From assembly GCF_003626645.1 (NCBI RefSeq), contig NZ_RBAM01000001.1, forward strand, positions 744,001 to 808,000: a stretch of 64,000 bases of DNA, given 5' to 3'. The translations under genes were made by a program, and so were the position numbers. The first letter of the stretch is position 1. Each line of letters starts with the position of its first letter. Origin of the DNA: Streptomyces klenkii. Lineage in GTDB: Bacteria; Actinomycetota; Actinomycetes; Streptomycetales; Streptomycetaceae. Positions 1-7,524 of this stretch are shown piece after piece. The notes under the pieces were generated by a model. That model did no database searches, was not told the origin of the DNA, and saw nothing but the letters and a program-made list of their open reading frames with translations.

Positions 1-20
1 TTCGGAAACTGACGTCGGCT

Positions 21-1031
21 TCACCTCGTCCCCGGGCCGAACCGCTGCCGGTACGCGGAAGGCGTGAGCCCTCGCTCGCGGCGCATCAGGGCGCGCAGGT
101 TGGCGGCGGTGCCCAGCCCGCTGCGCCGTGCGACGGTCTCCACCTGCGTAGCACCCCGTTCGATGAGCCGGCAGGCCAGGGCGAGGCGCTCCTGGGTGAG
201 CCAGGCCAGGGGAGTGGTGCCGAGCTGGGCCCGGAAACGGCGGTGCAGCGTCGCCGGGCTGACCGCGGCGCGCGCCGCCAGGTCGGACACCGTCAGGGGC
301 ATCTCCAGGTGCTCCTGGGCCCAGGCCAGGACGGGTGCGAGGGACTCGTCGGGGAGGTCGGGGACGGGACGCTCGATGAACTGCTGCTGCCCGCCGTCCC
401 GGTGGGCGGCGAAGACCAGCCGCCGGCTGACCGCGTTGGCGATGCCGGCGCCGTGGTCGCGGCGCACGATGTGCAGCCCGAGGTCGAGCGCGGCCGCGCT
501 GCCCGCGGCGGTGAGGATGTCTCCGTCGTCGACGAAGAGCACGTTCTCCTCCAGGCGGACGGCGGGGAAGCGGGCCCGGAAAGAGCCGGCCCACTGCCAG
601 TGCGCCGTGGCCCGGCGCCCGTCGAGCACCCCGGCCTCGGCGAGGGTGAAGGCGCCGCTGCACAGGCCGACCAGTCGCGCACCACGCGCGTGCGCCCGCC
701 GGACGGCGTCGAGGACGGCCGGGCGGCGGGGCACGTCGACGTCGGGCCGGTTGGGAACGATCAAGGTGTCCGCCGCGTCCGCCGCCTCCAGACCGGCGAC
801 TCCCGTGAGCGTGAAGAACCCGTCCCGCATCAAGGTGCTCGGCTCGGGAGAGCAGAGGCGGAAGTCGTACAGCGCGCGGCCGATCTCGGGCCTGTGCAGG
901 CCGAATACCTCCGTCGTGCAGCCGAGCTCGAAGGGGTTGGAGTTCTCGTCCACGATCACGACGACCCGGTGCGGCCCCTCCGCTGCCATCGGCGGTGCTA
1001 CGGAACGCTGGTGCGAGGAATCTTGCGGCAT
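21..1031 (-). CDS. GlxA-type AraC family regulator (DJ-1/PfpI domain plus HTH)
   Basis: Predicted cytoplasmic transcriptional regulator of 336 aa. Residues about 20-195 form a DJ-1/PfpI-like domain with the nucleophile-elbow motif GLCSGAF (Cys124). Residues about 240-332 form an AraC-type double helix-turn-helix ending in the typical GLTPSAYRQRF. This is the usual length and architecture of the GlxA group, in which the N-terminal domain senses an unknown ligand. An AGGA about 7 bases upstream supports the ATG at 1031. It is divergent from the cupin gene at 1084, and the 52-bp gap must hold both promoters, so the regulator may control that gene (inference). The ligand cannot be read from sequence. 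Confidence 0.9.
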   Translation of the reverse strand: MPQDSSHQRSVAPPMAAEGPHRVVVIVDENSNPFELGCTTEVFGLHRPEIGRALYDFRLCSPEPSTLMRDGFFTLTGVAGLEAADAADTLIVPNRPDVDVPRRPAVLDAVRRAHARGARLVGLCSGAFTLAEAGVLDGRRATAHWQWAGSFRARFPAVRLEENVLFVDDGDILTAAGSAAALDLGLHIVRRDHGAGIANAVSRRLVFAAHRDGGQQQFIERPVPDLPDESLAPVLAWAQEHLEMPLTVSDLAARAAVSPATLHRRFRAQLGTTPLAWLTQERLALACRLIERGATQVETVARRSGLGTAANLRALMRRERGLTPSAYRQRFGPGTR

Positions 1032-1083
1032 ATGCGATTCCTAGCACTCACGCGAGGCGGGCTCAAACGGTGACGATGACCGC

Positions 1084-1479
1084 ATGAGCAATGAACCCAT
1101 CGCCCTCGGCAAGGCCCTCGCTTCCTTCGACGCCTTCTGGAGCCCTCGCATCGTCACCCGTGTCAATGATTACGACGTCCGCGTCGCCAAAGTCCGCGGC
1201 GAGCACCTCTGGCACGTACACGACGAAACCGACGAGTTCTTCCTGGTCCTGGAAGGCGAGCTGAGCATCTCCTTGCGGGAACCGGCCGGTGAGCGAACGG
1301 TCCACTTGCCGCAGGGCACCGTCTTCACCGTCCCGCGGGGTACGGAGCACAAGCCGTCCTCCGCCACCGGCGCCGCGATCCTCATGTTCGAGCCCACCGG
1401 CACGCCGACGGTCGGCGACCGCCACGACGAGATCCCCGACCACGTCGACGCGACCACCGGGCACGCCCTCGACTGCTGA
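1084..1479 (+). CDS. small cupin-domain protein
   Basis: A 131-aa single-domain cupin. The metal-binding motif 1 is visible as HVHDETDEFFLVLEGEL at about residues 43-59, and motif 2 as PRGTEHKP at about 88-95. The metal ligands expected of a functional cupin (His, His, Glu, His) are therefore present. Proteins of this size can be small dioxygenases, isomerases or sensory cupins, and the sequence does not decide which. It is divergent from a GlxA-type regulator, a common pairing for a small enzyme and its regulator. No signal peptide is seen, so it is probably cytoplasmic. Confidence 0.85.
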   Translation: MSNEPIALGKALASFDAFWSPRIVTRVNDYDVRVAKVRGEHLWHVHDETDEFFLVLEGELSISLREPAGERTVHLPQGTVFTVPRGTEHKPSSATGAAILMFEPTGTPTVGDRHDEIPDHVDATTGHALDC

Positions 1480-1623
1480 CAGCCCGTCCGGACTGGCCCG
1501 GCTGATCCTGCTGACGCTGGTCCGGTCCAGGCGCGCCGCGTCCAGGGCGTTCGGGGGCGTCCGAGGGGTAGTGCAGAGGGCGTCTTACGGGTCGGGGCGA
1601 AACCCTGAGCCAAGGCACACGTT

Positions 1624-2235
1624 GTGCCGGGCATGACCACATCGAAGTACAAGCACAGCGTGCGACGCGCTGCCGTCCCCGCGTCCGTCCTGGCCGCCGC
1701 CTTGTCCGCCGTCGCCCTGCTCGCCTCCGTACCGCCCGTGCACGCGGCCGTGCCCGGCCTCCGGGCCGCGGCAGTGGACCGGGCGGCCCCCGGGGCCGTG
1801 CGGCAGGCGTACTACCCGAACGTGGACCGGATCGTCTGCGAGGTGAACAAGGAACGTGCGAACCGGGGCCTGGCCGCGCTGCTGATCTCGGACCCCGTCT
1901 CCGACGCGGCACGCCGCCACGCCCACGACATGGCCCGGATGGGGCGGCTCACCCCGACGGGCAGCGACGGACGTGACCTGCGAGCCCGGCTGAACGACGC
2001 GAACGTGTTCTCGTCCCACATCCTCGAGTACCTGTTCTTCGGCTACAACCACGACGGCTACTTCGCGGACATGGCCACCGATCCCGACCCGAAGAACGAC
2101 ATCTACAAAGGGCTGATGAACCGCGACACGGTGGCGGTCGGCGTGGGCTACGAGAACCGGTACTGGGACGTGGTTCTCGTCGGCAAGCACCGGAGGCTCG
2201 TCACCCGCCCGCCGGCGTGCGGGGCCGGCTCCTGA
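1624..2235 (+). CDS. secreted CAP (SCP/PR1-like) domain protein
   Basis: A 203-aa exported protein. The N-terminus is basic (KYKHSVRRA), followed by a hydrophobic stretch and an AxA-type cleavage site near residue 40. The mature part resembles the CAP superfamily: NKERANRGLAAL is the usual first helix with bases for an N-R-G-x-x-x-L pattern, and HAHDMARMG follows. The canonical second His motif of CAP proteins is not obvious, so ligand binding may differ. Translation could start at the GTG at 1624 or the ATG at 1633; both leave the signal peptide intact. A strong inverted repeat at 2282-2315 ends the transcript. Function of bacterial CAP proteins is largely unknown. Confidence 0.75.
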   Translation: MPGMTTSKYKHSVRRAAVPASVLAAALSAVALLASVPPVHAAVPGLRAAAVDRAAPGAVRQAYYPNVDRIVCEVNKERANRGLAALLISDPVSDAARRHAHDMARMGRLTPTGSDGRDLRARLNDANVFSSHILEYLFFGYNHDGYFADMATDPDPKNDIYKGLMNRDTVAVGVGYENRYWDVVLVGKHRRLVTRPPACGAGS

Positions 2236-2281
2236 CGCACGCCGTCCGGAGCCCCCGGAGCCGAGCCGAAGGAACGCGCCG

Positions 2282-2315
2282 AGAGTGCCGAGTCGACGTG
2301 TCGACTCGGCACTCT
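2282..2315. terminator. intrinsic terminator-like hairpin between convergent genes
   Basis: A perfect 15-bp inverted repeat (arms 2282-2296 and 2301-2315) with a 4-base loop. It lies 46 bp after the CAP gene stop and 40 bp before the end of the convergent secreted-protein gene, so it could serve both strands. No long T tract follows, which is usual in Streptomyces. Confidence 0.8.
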
Positions 2316-2355
2316 TCCGGTGCGGGCGGGCCCGCCCTTTGACGGTACGACCGAC

Positions 2356-2673
2356 CTAGCGGGGATTGAAGATGACGCTGGCGAAGCGCGCGCGATTCGG
2401 CGCGGCCTGTCCCGAAGCCAGGCGCGTGGGAGTCCCCTTGCACTTCTTCCGGGGGTAGACGACGACCGGCTGCCTCGTCGCGTTGTGCGCGCCGCGAGCT
2501 TCCTGCCCGAGGTCGTAGCACTTGTTGTCCGGCGGATTCTGGATCGAGTACGTCCTGCCGTTGGGCCCCACCCAGGCGAACGTCCCGTTCGAGGCGACAG
2601 CGGAGCCCGTGCCGGCCGCGGCGAGGGTGAACCCGGCGAGTACGACGACGAGTGGACGGAGAATGCGCATCAT
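2356..2673 (-). CDS. small secreted protein of unknown function
   Basis: About 105 aa. I chose the ATG at 2673 (another ATG follows directly at 2670) because it begins a classic signal peptide: MMRILRPLVVVL, a hydrophobic core and an Ala-rich cleavage region near residue 28. The open frame extends further upstream, but that part is Arg/Pro-rich and unlike a leader. The mature protein is about 75 aa, basic, with two Cys residues that could form a disulfide (CYDLGQEA and KKCKG). I do not recognise the family. It resembles the many short exported proteins of Streptomyces and shares the terminator region with the convergent CAP gene. Confidence 0.6.
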   Translation of the reverse strand: MMRILRPLVVVLAGFTLAAAGTGSAVASNGTFAWVGPNGRTYSIQNPPDNKCYDLGQEARGAHNATRQPVVVYPRKKCKGTPTRLASGQAAPNRARFASVIFNPR

Positions 2674-2957
2674 GGTGCCCTTCGTGAGCAGCGGAAAACA
2701 CGGCAGAAAGCGCTTATACCGGACCCAACGGTTCACCCGAACCGAAGGAAACGGTCGGATCCCGAACGGATCCCGTGTCGACCGGCCGCGGACGACCAGC
2801 GCTGCGCACTGCGCACGATCTGCGGGTGAGGGGAGCGGAGCGCACATGGGCGACACCCACAACGGAACCTGGACCTTGACACCGACCACTCCATGACCAG
2901 GAGAAAGGGGCCACCCGAGCCTGTGACCGGACCACCTTCACGCCGAACCGCTTGCCG

Positions 2958-3143
2958 TCATTCAGGCCTGCTGCGGATGAGTGAGCTCGGGTGCACTTCG
3001 CGCTCGATGCGCGGCATGATCTCCGGGATGTAGATCTTCTGGGTGGCGTCACCGGCGTCGTGAGCCTCCCAGTGGGCGCGGCTGGCCCATCGCTCGACCA
3101 GGACGAAGCGACCGGGTTCCTCGTGCGACTGAGTAAACGTCAT
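2958..3143 (-). pseudogene. 5'-truncated antibiotic biosynthesis monooxygenase (ABM) remnant
   Basis: The 61-aa frame carries the C-terminal half of an ABM ferredoxin-like fold protein: EEPGRFVLVERWASRAHWEAH matches the family's conserved strand-helix segment in kind, and the tail is family-like. The first half, including the N-terminal strand and helix, is missing, and the sequence upstream (3144-3205) does not supply it in another frame. Normal family length is about 95-105 aa. I infer a decayed gene. An alternative is a very short functional protein, which I think unlikely. Confidence 0.5.
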
Positions 3144-3205
3144 TCGTCGCGGTTGCTGACCTGTTGTTCCACGAAGGATGCGGGCCGCCGTCGGCAGCCG
3201 CCGCG

Positions 3206-3601
3206 TCAGGAGTCCGTTTGGGCATCCTCGATGTCCGAGATGAGCTTGGTGCTCAGGTCGCTCTGCACCGCCAGCCGGGTGTGTCCGGCGTCCGGGCCGG
3301 TGCCCCAGGTGAGTGTGACGGTGGTGAACAGGTGCCCGGCGCCGGAATCGTGATAGCGGACTGCCCAGCCGGTGGGCACGTCCTGGGCGCGGAGGACGCC
3401 GTCGGCGTGGTTGGCCTCCTCCCAGGCGGCCAGCCGCCGGCGGAAGTCCTCGGTGAGGTAGTGGGCGCGAAGCTCCTGGCCCAGGTCATCGGTTCCGTCG
3501 TAGACGGCGTCGATGTAGGCGCCGTAGAAGTCGGCCACGCGGTCAACTGCGGAGTCCGGGCTCCCGCTGCGGACCGCGTCATTTGTCTGATCGTCCGGCA
3601 T
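3206..3601 (-). CDS. conserved hypothetical protein, SnoaL/NTF2-like size
   Basis: A 131-aa soluble protein. The start at 3601 is set by a strong AGGGGG ribosome binding site ending 4 bases before the ATG; an in-frame start at 3619 lies before it. The sequence has an N-terminal helix (VADFYGAYIDAVYDG), a middle LTEDFRRRLAAWEEAN segment, and C-terminal strands (GHLFTTVTLTWG, HTRLAVQSDLSTKLISDIE). This order resembles small alpha+beta barrel proteins of the NTF2/DUF3828 type, but I cannot assign a family firmly. No signal peptide is present with this start. Function unknown. Confidence 0.6.
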   Translation of the reverse strand: MPDDQTNDAVRSGSPDSAVDRVADFYGAYIDAVYDGTDDLGQELRAHYLTEDFRRRLAAWEEANHADGVLRAQDVPTGWAVRYHDSGAGHLFTTVTLTWGTGPDAGHTRLAVQSDLSTKLISDIEDAQTDS

Positions 3602-3888
3602 GAATCCCCCCTGAGGCAACGCTGTTCACTCCACGCCTTTGGTGGAAATCTGCCCCTGTGCTGTTGGAATCAGTCCTTCAGATGATATATGACTGAATGT
3701 GATGGTATGGCCTTTGGTTCCGGGGTGGCTGGGGAGTGTCGGGCGCAGCGCTACCAGTTCATGTGCGGCACCGAAAGCCTCTGCATCGAGGCCGAAGCGA
3801 CCCTCGCTGCGACGCGTGCCGGCTGGTCGAGCTCCTCGTCGCAGGACAGCGCCGACCGCGCTGCCCCTGGAACCCGTTCCTTCGTACA

Positions 3889-3926
3889 CTTGCCACTTTG
3901 GAAAGTGCTTGCCATTCTGGAAGGAG
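3889..3926 (+). promoter_or_regulatory. tandem 19-bp direct repeat, operator candidate
   Basis: Two abutting 19-bp units (3889-3907 and 3908-3926) agree at 15 of 19 positions, sharing CTTGCCA and TGGAA. The first unit also contains the palindrome CACTTTGGAAAGTG (6-bp arms, 2-bp centre, 3894-3907). The element ends 34 bp before the membrane-protein gene whose partner is a winged-helix regulator, so autoregulation by that regulator is a reasonable inference. The remaining 3602-3888 holds nothing else I recognise. Confidence 0.5.
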
Positions 3927-3960
3927 ATGATGGGTGGGGTCGAGGGGTTGAGGGGGAGTC

Positions 3961-4380
3961 ATGCGCAGATTCGCCGATGCCGAGGTGGCGTTGAGGCGGG
4001 CGGCTGACGTAGAGAAGGCCGCGCGGGAGCGGAGCGGCTGGCATGCGCGCTACTTGTGGGCGTTCGCCGCCGGGCAGTTGGTCCTCGTCCCGGTTGCCGT
4101 GCTGTGGCACGGCTTCGCCTCGGCCGTGGCCTTCGGGCTCGGCAATACGTTCTTCGTGACGGGACTGAGTTTGTACGCCGCACGGCAGCGCGTGGTGCGT
4201 CGCGGCTTCGGCGTCAAGCACGGGTTGGTGGTGGGGACTTGGGCTGTCGTCTTTGTGCTGTCGGTTACGCTCGGGAGCTCGGCATTCGGGAGCAGCCCCG
4301 CGTTCGCGGTAGTGGCCGCGCTGATGTGCGCGTTGCCGCTCGCGACGGGTGCCTGGCTTGAAATGCGGCGGTCGTCGTGA
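3961..4380 (+). CDS. small integral membrane protein, co-transcribed with wHTH regulator
   Basis: A 139-aa protein with a charged N-terminal helix (about residues 1-28) and four predicted transmembrane segments (about 29-50, 53-70, 86-102, 108-126). The C-terminus is short and basic. I do not recognise a catalytic motif. The start is supported by AGGGGGAG just upstream. Its stop overlaps the GTG start of the winged-helix gene, so the two are translationally coupled. This arrangement, a small membrane protein with a PF13601-type regulator, recurs in actinobacteria, but the role of the membrane protein is not known to me. Confidence 0.75.
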   Translation: MRRFADAEVALRRAADVEKAARERSGWHARYLWAFAAGQLVLVPVAVLWHGFASAVAFGLGNTFFVTGLSLYAARQRVVRRGFGVKHGLVVGTWAVVFVLSVTLGSSAFGSSPAFAVVAALMCALPLATGAWLEMRRSS

Positions 4381-4706
4381 CGGCCGAGAAGACCACCCCC
4401 GCCGTACCACGGGGCAGCCATCCTCGGCATGACCTCGCGCCTCTGCTCAACGCACCCGTGCGCCTGTCGGTCGTGGCCGCATTGGCCCCGGCGCAGAAGG
4501 CTGAATTCGGCTTTGTGCGTGACCTGGTGGAGGTCACCGACTCGGTTCTCTCCAAGCAGGTGTCGGCACTGGAAGAGGCGGGCTGGGTGGCTGTCGATAA
4601 GGGTCGGGTCGGTCGGCGACCGCGGACGTGGCTCTCCCTGACGGCCGAGGGGCGAGCCGTCTACCAGAGGCATTTGGCGGCGCTGAGGGCCATCGCCGAA
4701 GGCTAG
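4377..4706 (+). CDS. winged-helix transcriptional regulator (PF13601-like)
   Basis: A 109-aa DNA-binding protein. It shows the pattern of the short winged-helix family: LNAPVRLSVVAAL (helix 1), EFGFVRDLVEVTDSVLSKQVSALEEAGWV (helix-turn-recognition helix) and KGRVGRRPRTWLSLTAEG (wing). There is no ligand-binding domain. The GTG start overlaps the preceding TGA (GTGA), which indicates coupling to the membrane protein gene. The tandem repeat at 3889-3926 is the likely target (inference). Confidence 0.85.
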   Translation: MTAEKTTPAVPRGSHPRHDLAPLLNAPVRLSVVAALAPAQKAEFGFVRDLVEVTDSVLSKQVSALEEAGWVAVDKGRVGRRPRTWLSLTAEGRAVYQRHLAALRAIAEG

Positions 4707-4959
4707 CCCGGTGCGAACCGAAGGCTGAGCGCTGATTCGCATGACCCTGTTCAGGGTCTTCAAGAGTCACCCGCTCCGCCACTGCTTGTCCCTTCCCTTG
4801 TTCCTTGACCTCGTGATTGTGTCACCGGTTTGGAACAGCGTTGTCGTGGAACGACGACGTCGGTATCACCTCGGTTCACAGCCCTGTCATAGTGATCAAG
4901 TAAGTGCCGAGGGGCCGAACCGGATTCGGCTTCAACCGTTGGATACCAAGGGGTCTTTC

Positions 4960-5637
4960 ATGTCCGGCAACCGTCGCAAGGCCATTCTCGTCTCCGCAGC
5001 ACTCGTCGGCGGGACTCTGCTGATGACCGCGTGTCAGGACACGGACGCGGACGCCGCGAAGGGCTCTTCGTCCGCCCCTGCGGCTGACAAGCCGGCCACC
5101 TCGCCCGGCGCGTCGACCACCGGCGGCAACCAGGGCAGCGGGAAGGACTCCGCCGGGAAGGACTCCAGCGGGAAGGGTACGGCCGCCGGGGGCGGTTCCG
5201 GCGCGAACGGCAAGGTCGGCAAGTGCCGCACCGACGACCTGGAGATCACGGCGTCGGACAGCACCATCACCGGCGACACCGATGGCACCGTCGCGGTGAC
5301 GCTGAAGAACCTCGGCCACGACTGTGCGATATCCGGGTTCGCGGGCGTCGACCTGAAGACCAGCGCCGGGTCGCTGTCCGCGAAGCGTACTGCGGAGAAG
5401 TCCGGCCAGAGCATCCTCAAGAGCGACAAGTCGGTGTCCTTCGGCATCACCTACCCGATCAACAACTCGGGCGGCTCCGGCGTCCGCATCACAGGACTCC
5501 GCGTGACCCCGCCGAACGAGACGAAGTCGGTCACCCTCAACTGGCCGGGCGCTGCCACCCTGCCCGTCACGGAAGACGGCGGTTCCCCCGTCAAGGTCGG
5601 CCCGATCGGAAGCGCCGGCCAGGGCGGAGCCCAGTAA
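4960..5637 (+). CDS. DUF4232 domain lipoprotein
   Basis: A 225-aa secreted lipoprotein. From the ATG at 4960 the protein has a basic n-region (SGNRRK), a hydrophobic core and a lipobox MTAC (Cys26). A low-complexity Ser/Gly/Lys linker (about 35-85) precedes a beta-sandwich domain of the DUF4232 type (about 88-215) with Cys-containing segments KCRTDDLEIT and DCAISGFAGV. These proteins are abundant at the streptomycete cell surface and have no assigned enzymatic role. The frame runs upstream to 4741 without a convincing leader, so the lipobox sets the start. Confidence 0.85.
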   Translation: MSGNRRKAILVSAALVGGTLLMTACQDTDADAAKGSSSAPAADKPATSPGASTTGGNQGSGKDSAGKDSSGKGTAAGGGSGANGKVGKCRTDDLEITASDSTITGDTDGTVAVTLKNLGHDCAISGFAGVDLKTSAGSLSAKRTAEKSGQSILKSDKSVSFGITYPINNSGGSGVRITGLRVTPPNETKSVTLNWPGAATLPVTEDGGSPVKVGPIGSAGQGGAQ

Positions 5638-5782
5638 GCACTCATCGCGAGGCCGGGCCCGTGCGCTCCCGGCCGACGCCGGTCTGACCAACCCGCTCAA
5701 CCTTCACTGAGAAGGCAGGCGAGAGTCCTCGAACTTCCCCGGACGCCTCCCACGTAACTTCCTGAGCCGCCAGAATCCCCCT

Positions 5783-5965
5783 ATGGATTCAGGGGTGGCC
5801 GCGGTCGTGGGTGCCGCCGTAGGAGTGGTGGGTACGTCGCTTGCGGCTGCTGTCGCAGGCATCCGCCTCTACGGCGACTCGCCTCAAGGGTCAGGTCGCC
5901 TTCGGCCTGCCGACCTCTACCTCGGCGATGCCGACACCCGCATCTGTTCGGTGCGCTATCCCTAG
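5783..5965 (+). pseudogene. N-terminal remnant of an unidentified protein
   Basis: The first about 27 residues (MDSGVAAVVGAAVGVVGTSL) resemble the N-terminal membrane helix of a common Streptomyces family that continues as a long coiled-coil protein. After that the frame loses family character and stops at 60 aa. I infer a broken gene with its 3' part lost. The surrounding 5638-6174 has no other gene I can support. Confidence 0.3.
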
Positions 5966-6174
5966 AGCGGCTCTTCAAGTACGGGGATGCGCACTTCGTT
6001 GTTGTGACCGGGGTCCTCGCCGTCACGCACGTGCGTCACGCCGTATAACCCGGGAGCCGGCCTATCGGCAGGCTGTCCCACGCATCCCCCCCCGCCCCAG
6101 CGACCACAGGCACACGCCGGGCGACACCGTTTCGCCGCGGCCCGGTTCAGTCGAGTCCGCTCAGCCAACTCCGC

Positions 6175-6879
6175 TCAGTCAAGCCGGGCCAGTTCGAGCG
6201 CCTTCGCGCGATCACGGGATTCGATGGCGTCGATCAGGGCGGTGTGCTGCTCGTACCGGTCCTGGAGCTGCTCGACGGCATCGGGCTCGGTGAGGGGGAG
6301 GAGCGTGGCGTAGAGCGACCGCAGCAGAGTGTTGGGGCTGATGGCCGCCAGTCGCGTACGGAGCCGGTGGTCGGCGGCGGCGAAGGCGGCCGGGTCGGAT
6401 TCTTCGGCGGTCTTGGCCAGGCCCGTCAGCTCCCGTCGAAGTTCGGCTACATCGGCCGGCGAGGCGTGCCAGAGGGCGTCCTCGACCAGGAGCGGGCCCA
6501 GGGCGTCACGGATCCGCCGGGCCTCCTCGGCGCGTGCGTCGTCCGGCTGGTGAGTGTCCAGCGCGAGAACGGAGTTGCCCAGGCGTCGCATGGGTGACTG
6601 TTCGGCGGCGAAGAGGCCGCCGCCGGGGCCGGGGCGCACCGTGACCAGCCCGCGGGACTGGAGCAGCCGCAGGGTTTCGTTGAAGGTGCCGACGGACACC
6701 CCGCAGGTGGTGCGGAGTTCCTCCTTGGTGCCCAGGCGTTCGCCCGGCTCCGCATCCATGACCATGGCCGCGATGCGTTCGGCGGCGACCTCGGCACGGG
6801 AGGCCGCGGTGCGTTCCCAGTCGCCGCGCCGCAAGGCGGGCGGCTCGATGCCCCCTCTGGTGTCGTCCGCGGCTCCCAC
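6175..6879 (-). CDS. GntR family regulator, FCD (FadR) subgroup
   Basis: A 234-aa repressor-type regulator. Residues about 28-95 form the GntR winged helix (GERLGTKEELRTTCGVSVGTFNETLRLLQSRGLV). Residues about 110-230 form an all-helical FCD ligand-binding domain; the usual metal-binding His positions appear as DHRLRTRL and YEQHTAL. It is divergent from the flavin reductase/monooxygenase operon, which it most likely controls through the inverted repeat at 6900-6921 (inference). FCD regulators usually bind carboxylate ligands. Confidence 0.88.
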   Translation of the reverse strand: MGAADDTRGGIEPPALRRGDWERTAASRAEVAAERIAAMVMDAEPGERLGTKEELRTTCGVSVGTFNETLRLLQSRGLVTVRPGPGGGLFAAEQSPMRRLGNSVLALDTHQPDDARAEEARRIRDALGPLLVEDALWHASPADVAELRRELTGLAKTAEESDPAAFAAADHRLRTRLAAISPNTLLRSLYATLLPLTEPDAVEQLQDRYEQHTALIDAIESRDRAKALELARLD

Positions 6880-6899
6880 GGGGCCTCCCCATCCTCAGC

Positions 6900-6921
6900 G
6901 CTATTGATTATGACCAATAGC
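6900..6921. promoter_or_regulatory. inverted repeat in divergent promoter, FCD operator candidate
   Basis: Perfect 7-bp arms GCTATTG and CAATAGC separated by 8 bases. The core, read on the minus strand as TTGGTCATAATCAA, is close to the TGGTNNNACCA-like sites of FadR-group regulators. A TTGACG at 6933-6938 may be a -35 box for the plus-strand operon. The element lies 20 bp upstream of the regulator's start codon. Confidence 0.5.
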
Positions 6922-6997
6922 AAGCGTACCCCTTGACGCTCTTTCAAACCTCCATGCATGATCACAGTAATCATCATGATGAATTGGAGGGGTCGCC

Positions 6998-7480
6998 ATG
7001 ATGACCGAGCAGGACTTCCGGGACCTGATGGCCGGGGTCTGCGCCCCGGTGACCGTCGTGACCGCCACCGAGGACGAAACGCCGTACGGGGCGACCGTCA
7101 GCGCGTTCGCGTCACTGTCCCTGTGCCCGCCGATGGTGTCGGTGGCCTTGGACCGCGGATCGGGGCTGCTGGCCCGCGTCCTGGCGACCGGACGGTTCGG
7201 GGTGAACGTCCTCGGCGCGCAACAGGAAGCGCTGGCACTGCGCTTCGCCCGCCGGTCTGCCGGCCGCTTCGCCGGGGTCGGGTGGGAGTACGACCACGGG
7301 CTGCCGCGCCTGCCGGACGCACCGGGCTGGCTGGTGTGCGAGCTGGCCTCGGTGGTCGAGGGCGGTGACCATCTCCTGCTTCTGGGGGCAGTCGTCCACG
7401 CCCGTACGGCCACGGCGGCACCACTGGTCTACGGTCACCGGACCTTCGGCACGCACTCCGCGTTCGCCCCGGTCGCGTAA
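6998..7480 (+). CDS. flavin reductase (HpaC-like), partner of the downstream monooxygenase
   Basis: A 160-aa FMN-binding split-barrel protein. It follows the flavin reductase family throughout: FRDLMAGVCAPVTVVTA at the start, TVSAFASLSLCPPMVSVALD for flavin binding, GRFGVNVL in the middle and a C-terminal GDHLLLLGAVVHA with the conserved acid/His area. Such enzymes reduce FMN or FAD with NAD(P)H and pass it to a separate oxygenase. The next gene, 44 bp downstream, is a group D-type flavin monooxygenase, so the two form a two-component system. Tandem ATGs at 6998 and 7001 make the exact start uncertain by one codon. Confidence 0.9.
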   Translation: MMTEQDFRDLMAGVCAPVTVVTATEDETPYGATVSAFASLSLCPPMVSVALDRGSGLLARVLATGRFGVNVLGAQQEALALRFARRSAGRFAGVGWEYDHGLPRLPDAPGWLVCELASVVEGGDHLLLLGAVVHARTATAAPLVYGHRTFGTHSAFAPVA

Positions 7481-7524
7481 ACCCCACTACCTCATCACGT
7501 GCTCACGACCATGGAGACACCCAC

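Noticed and set aside
3626..3889. Minus-strand 87-codon frame between the hypothetical gene and the operator repeat
   Set aside because: No domain, no ribosome binding site, and it runs across the regulatory region.
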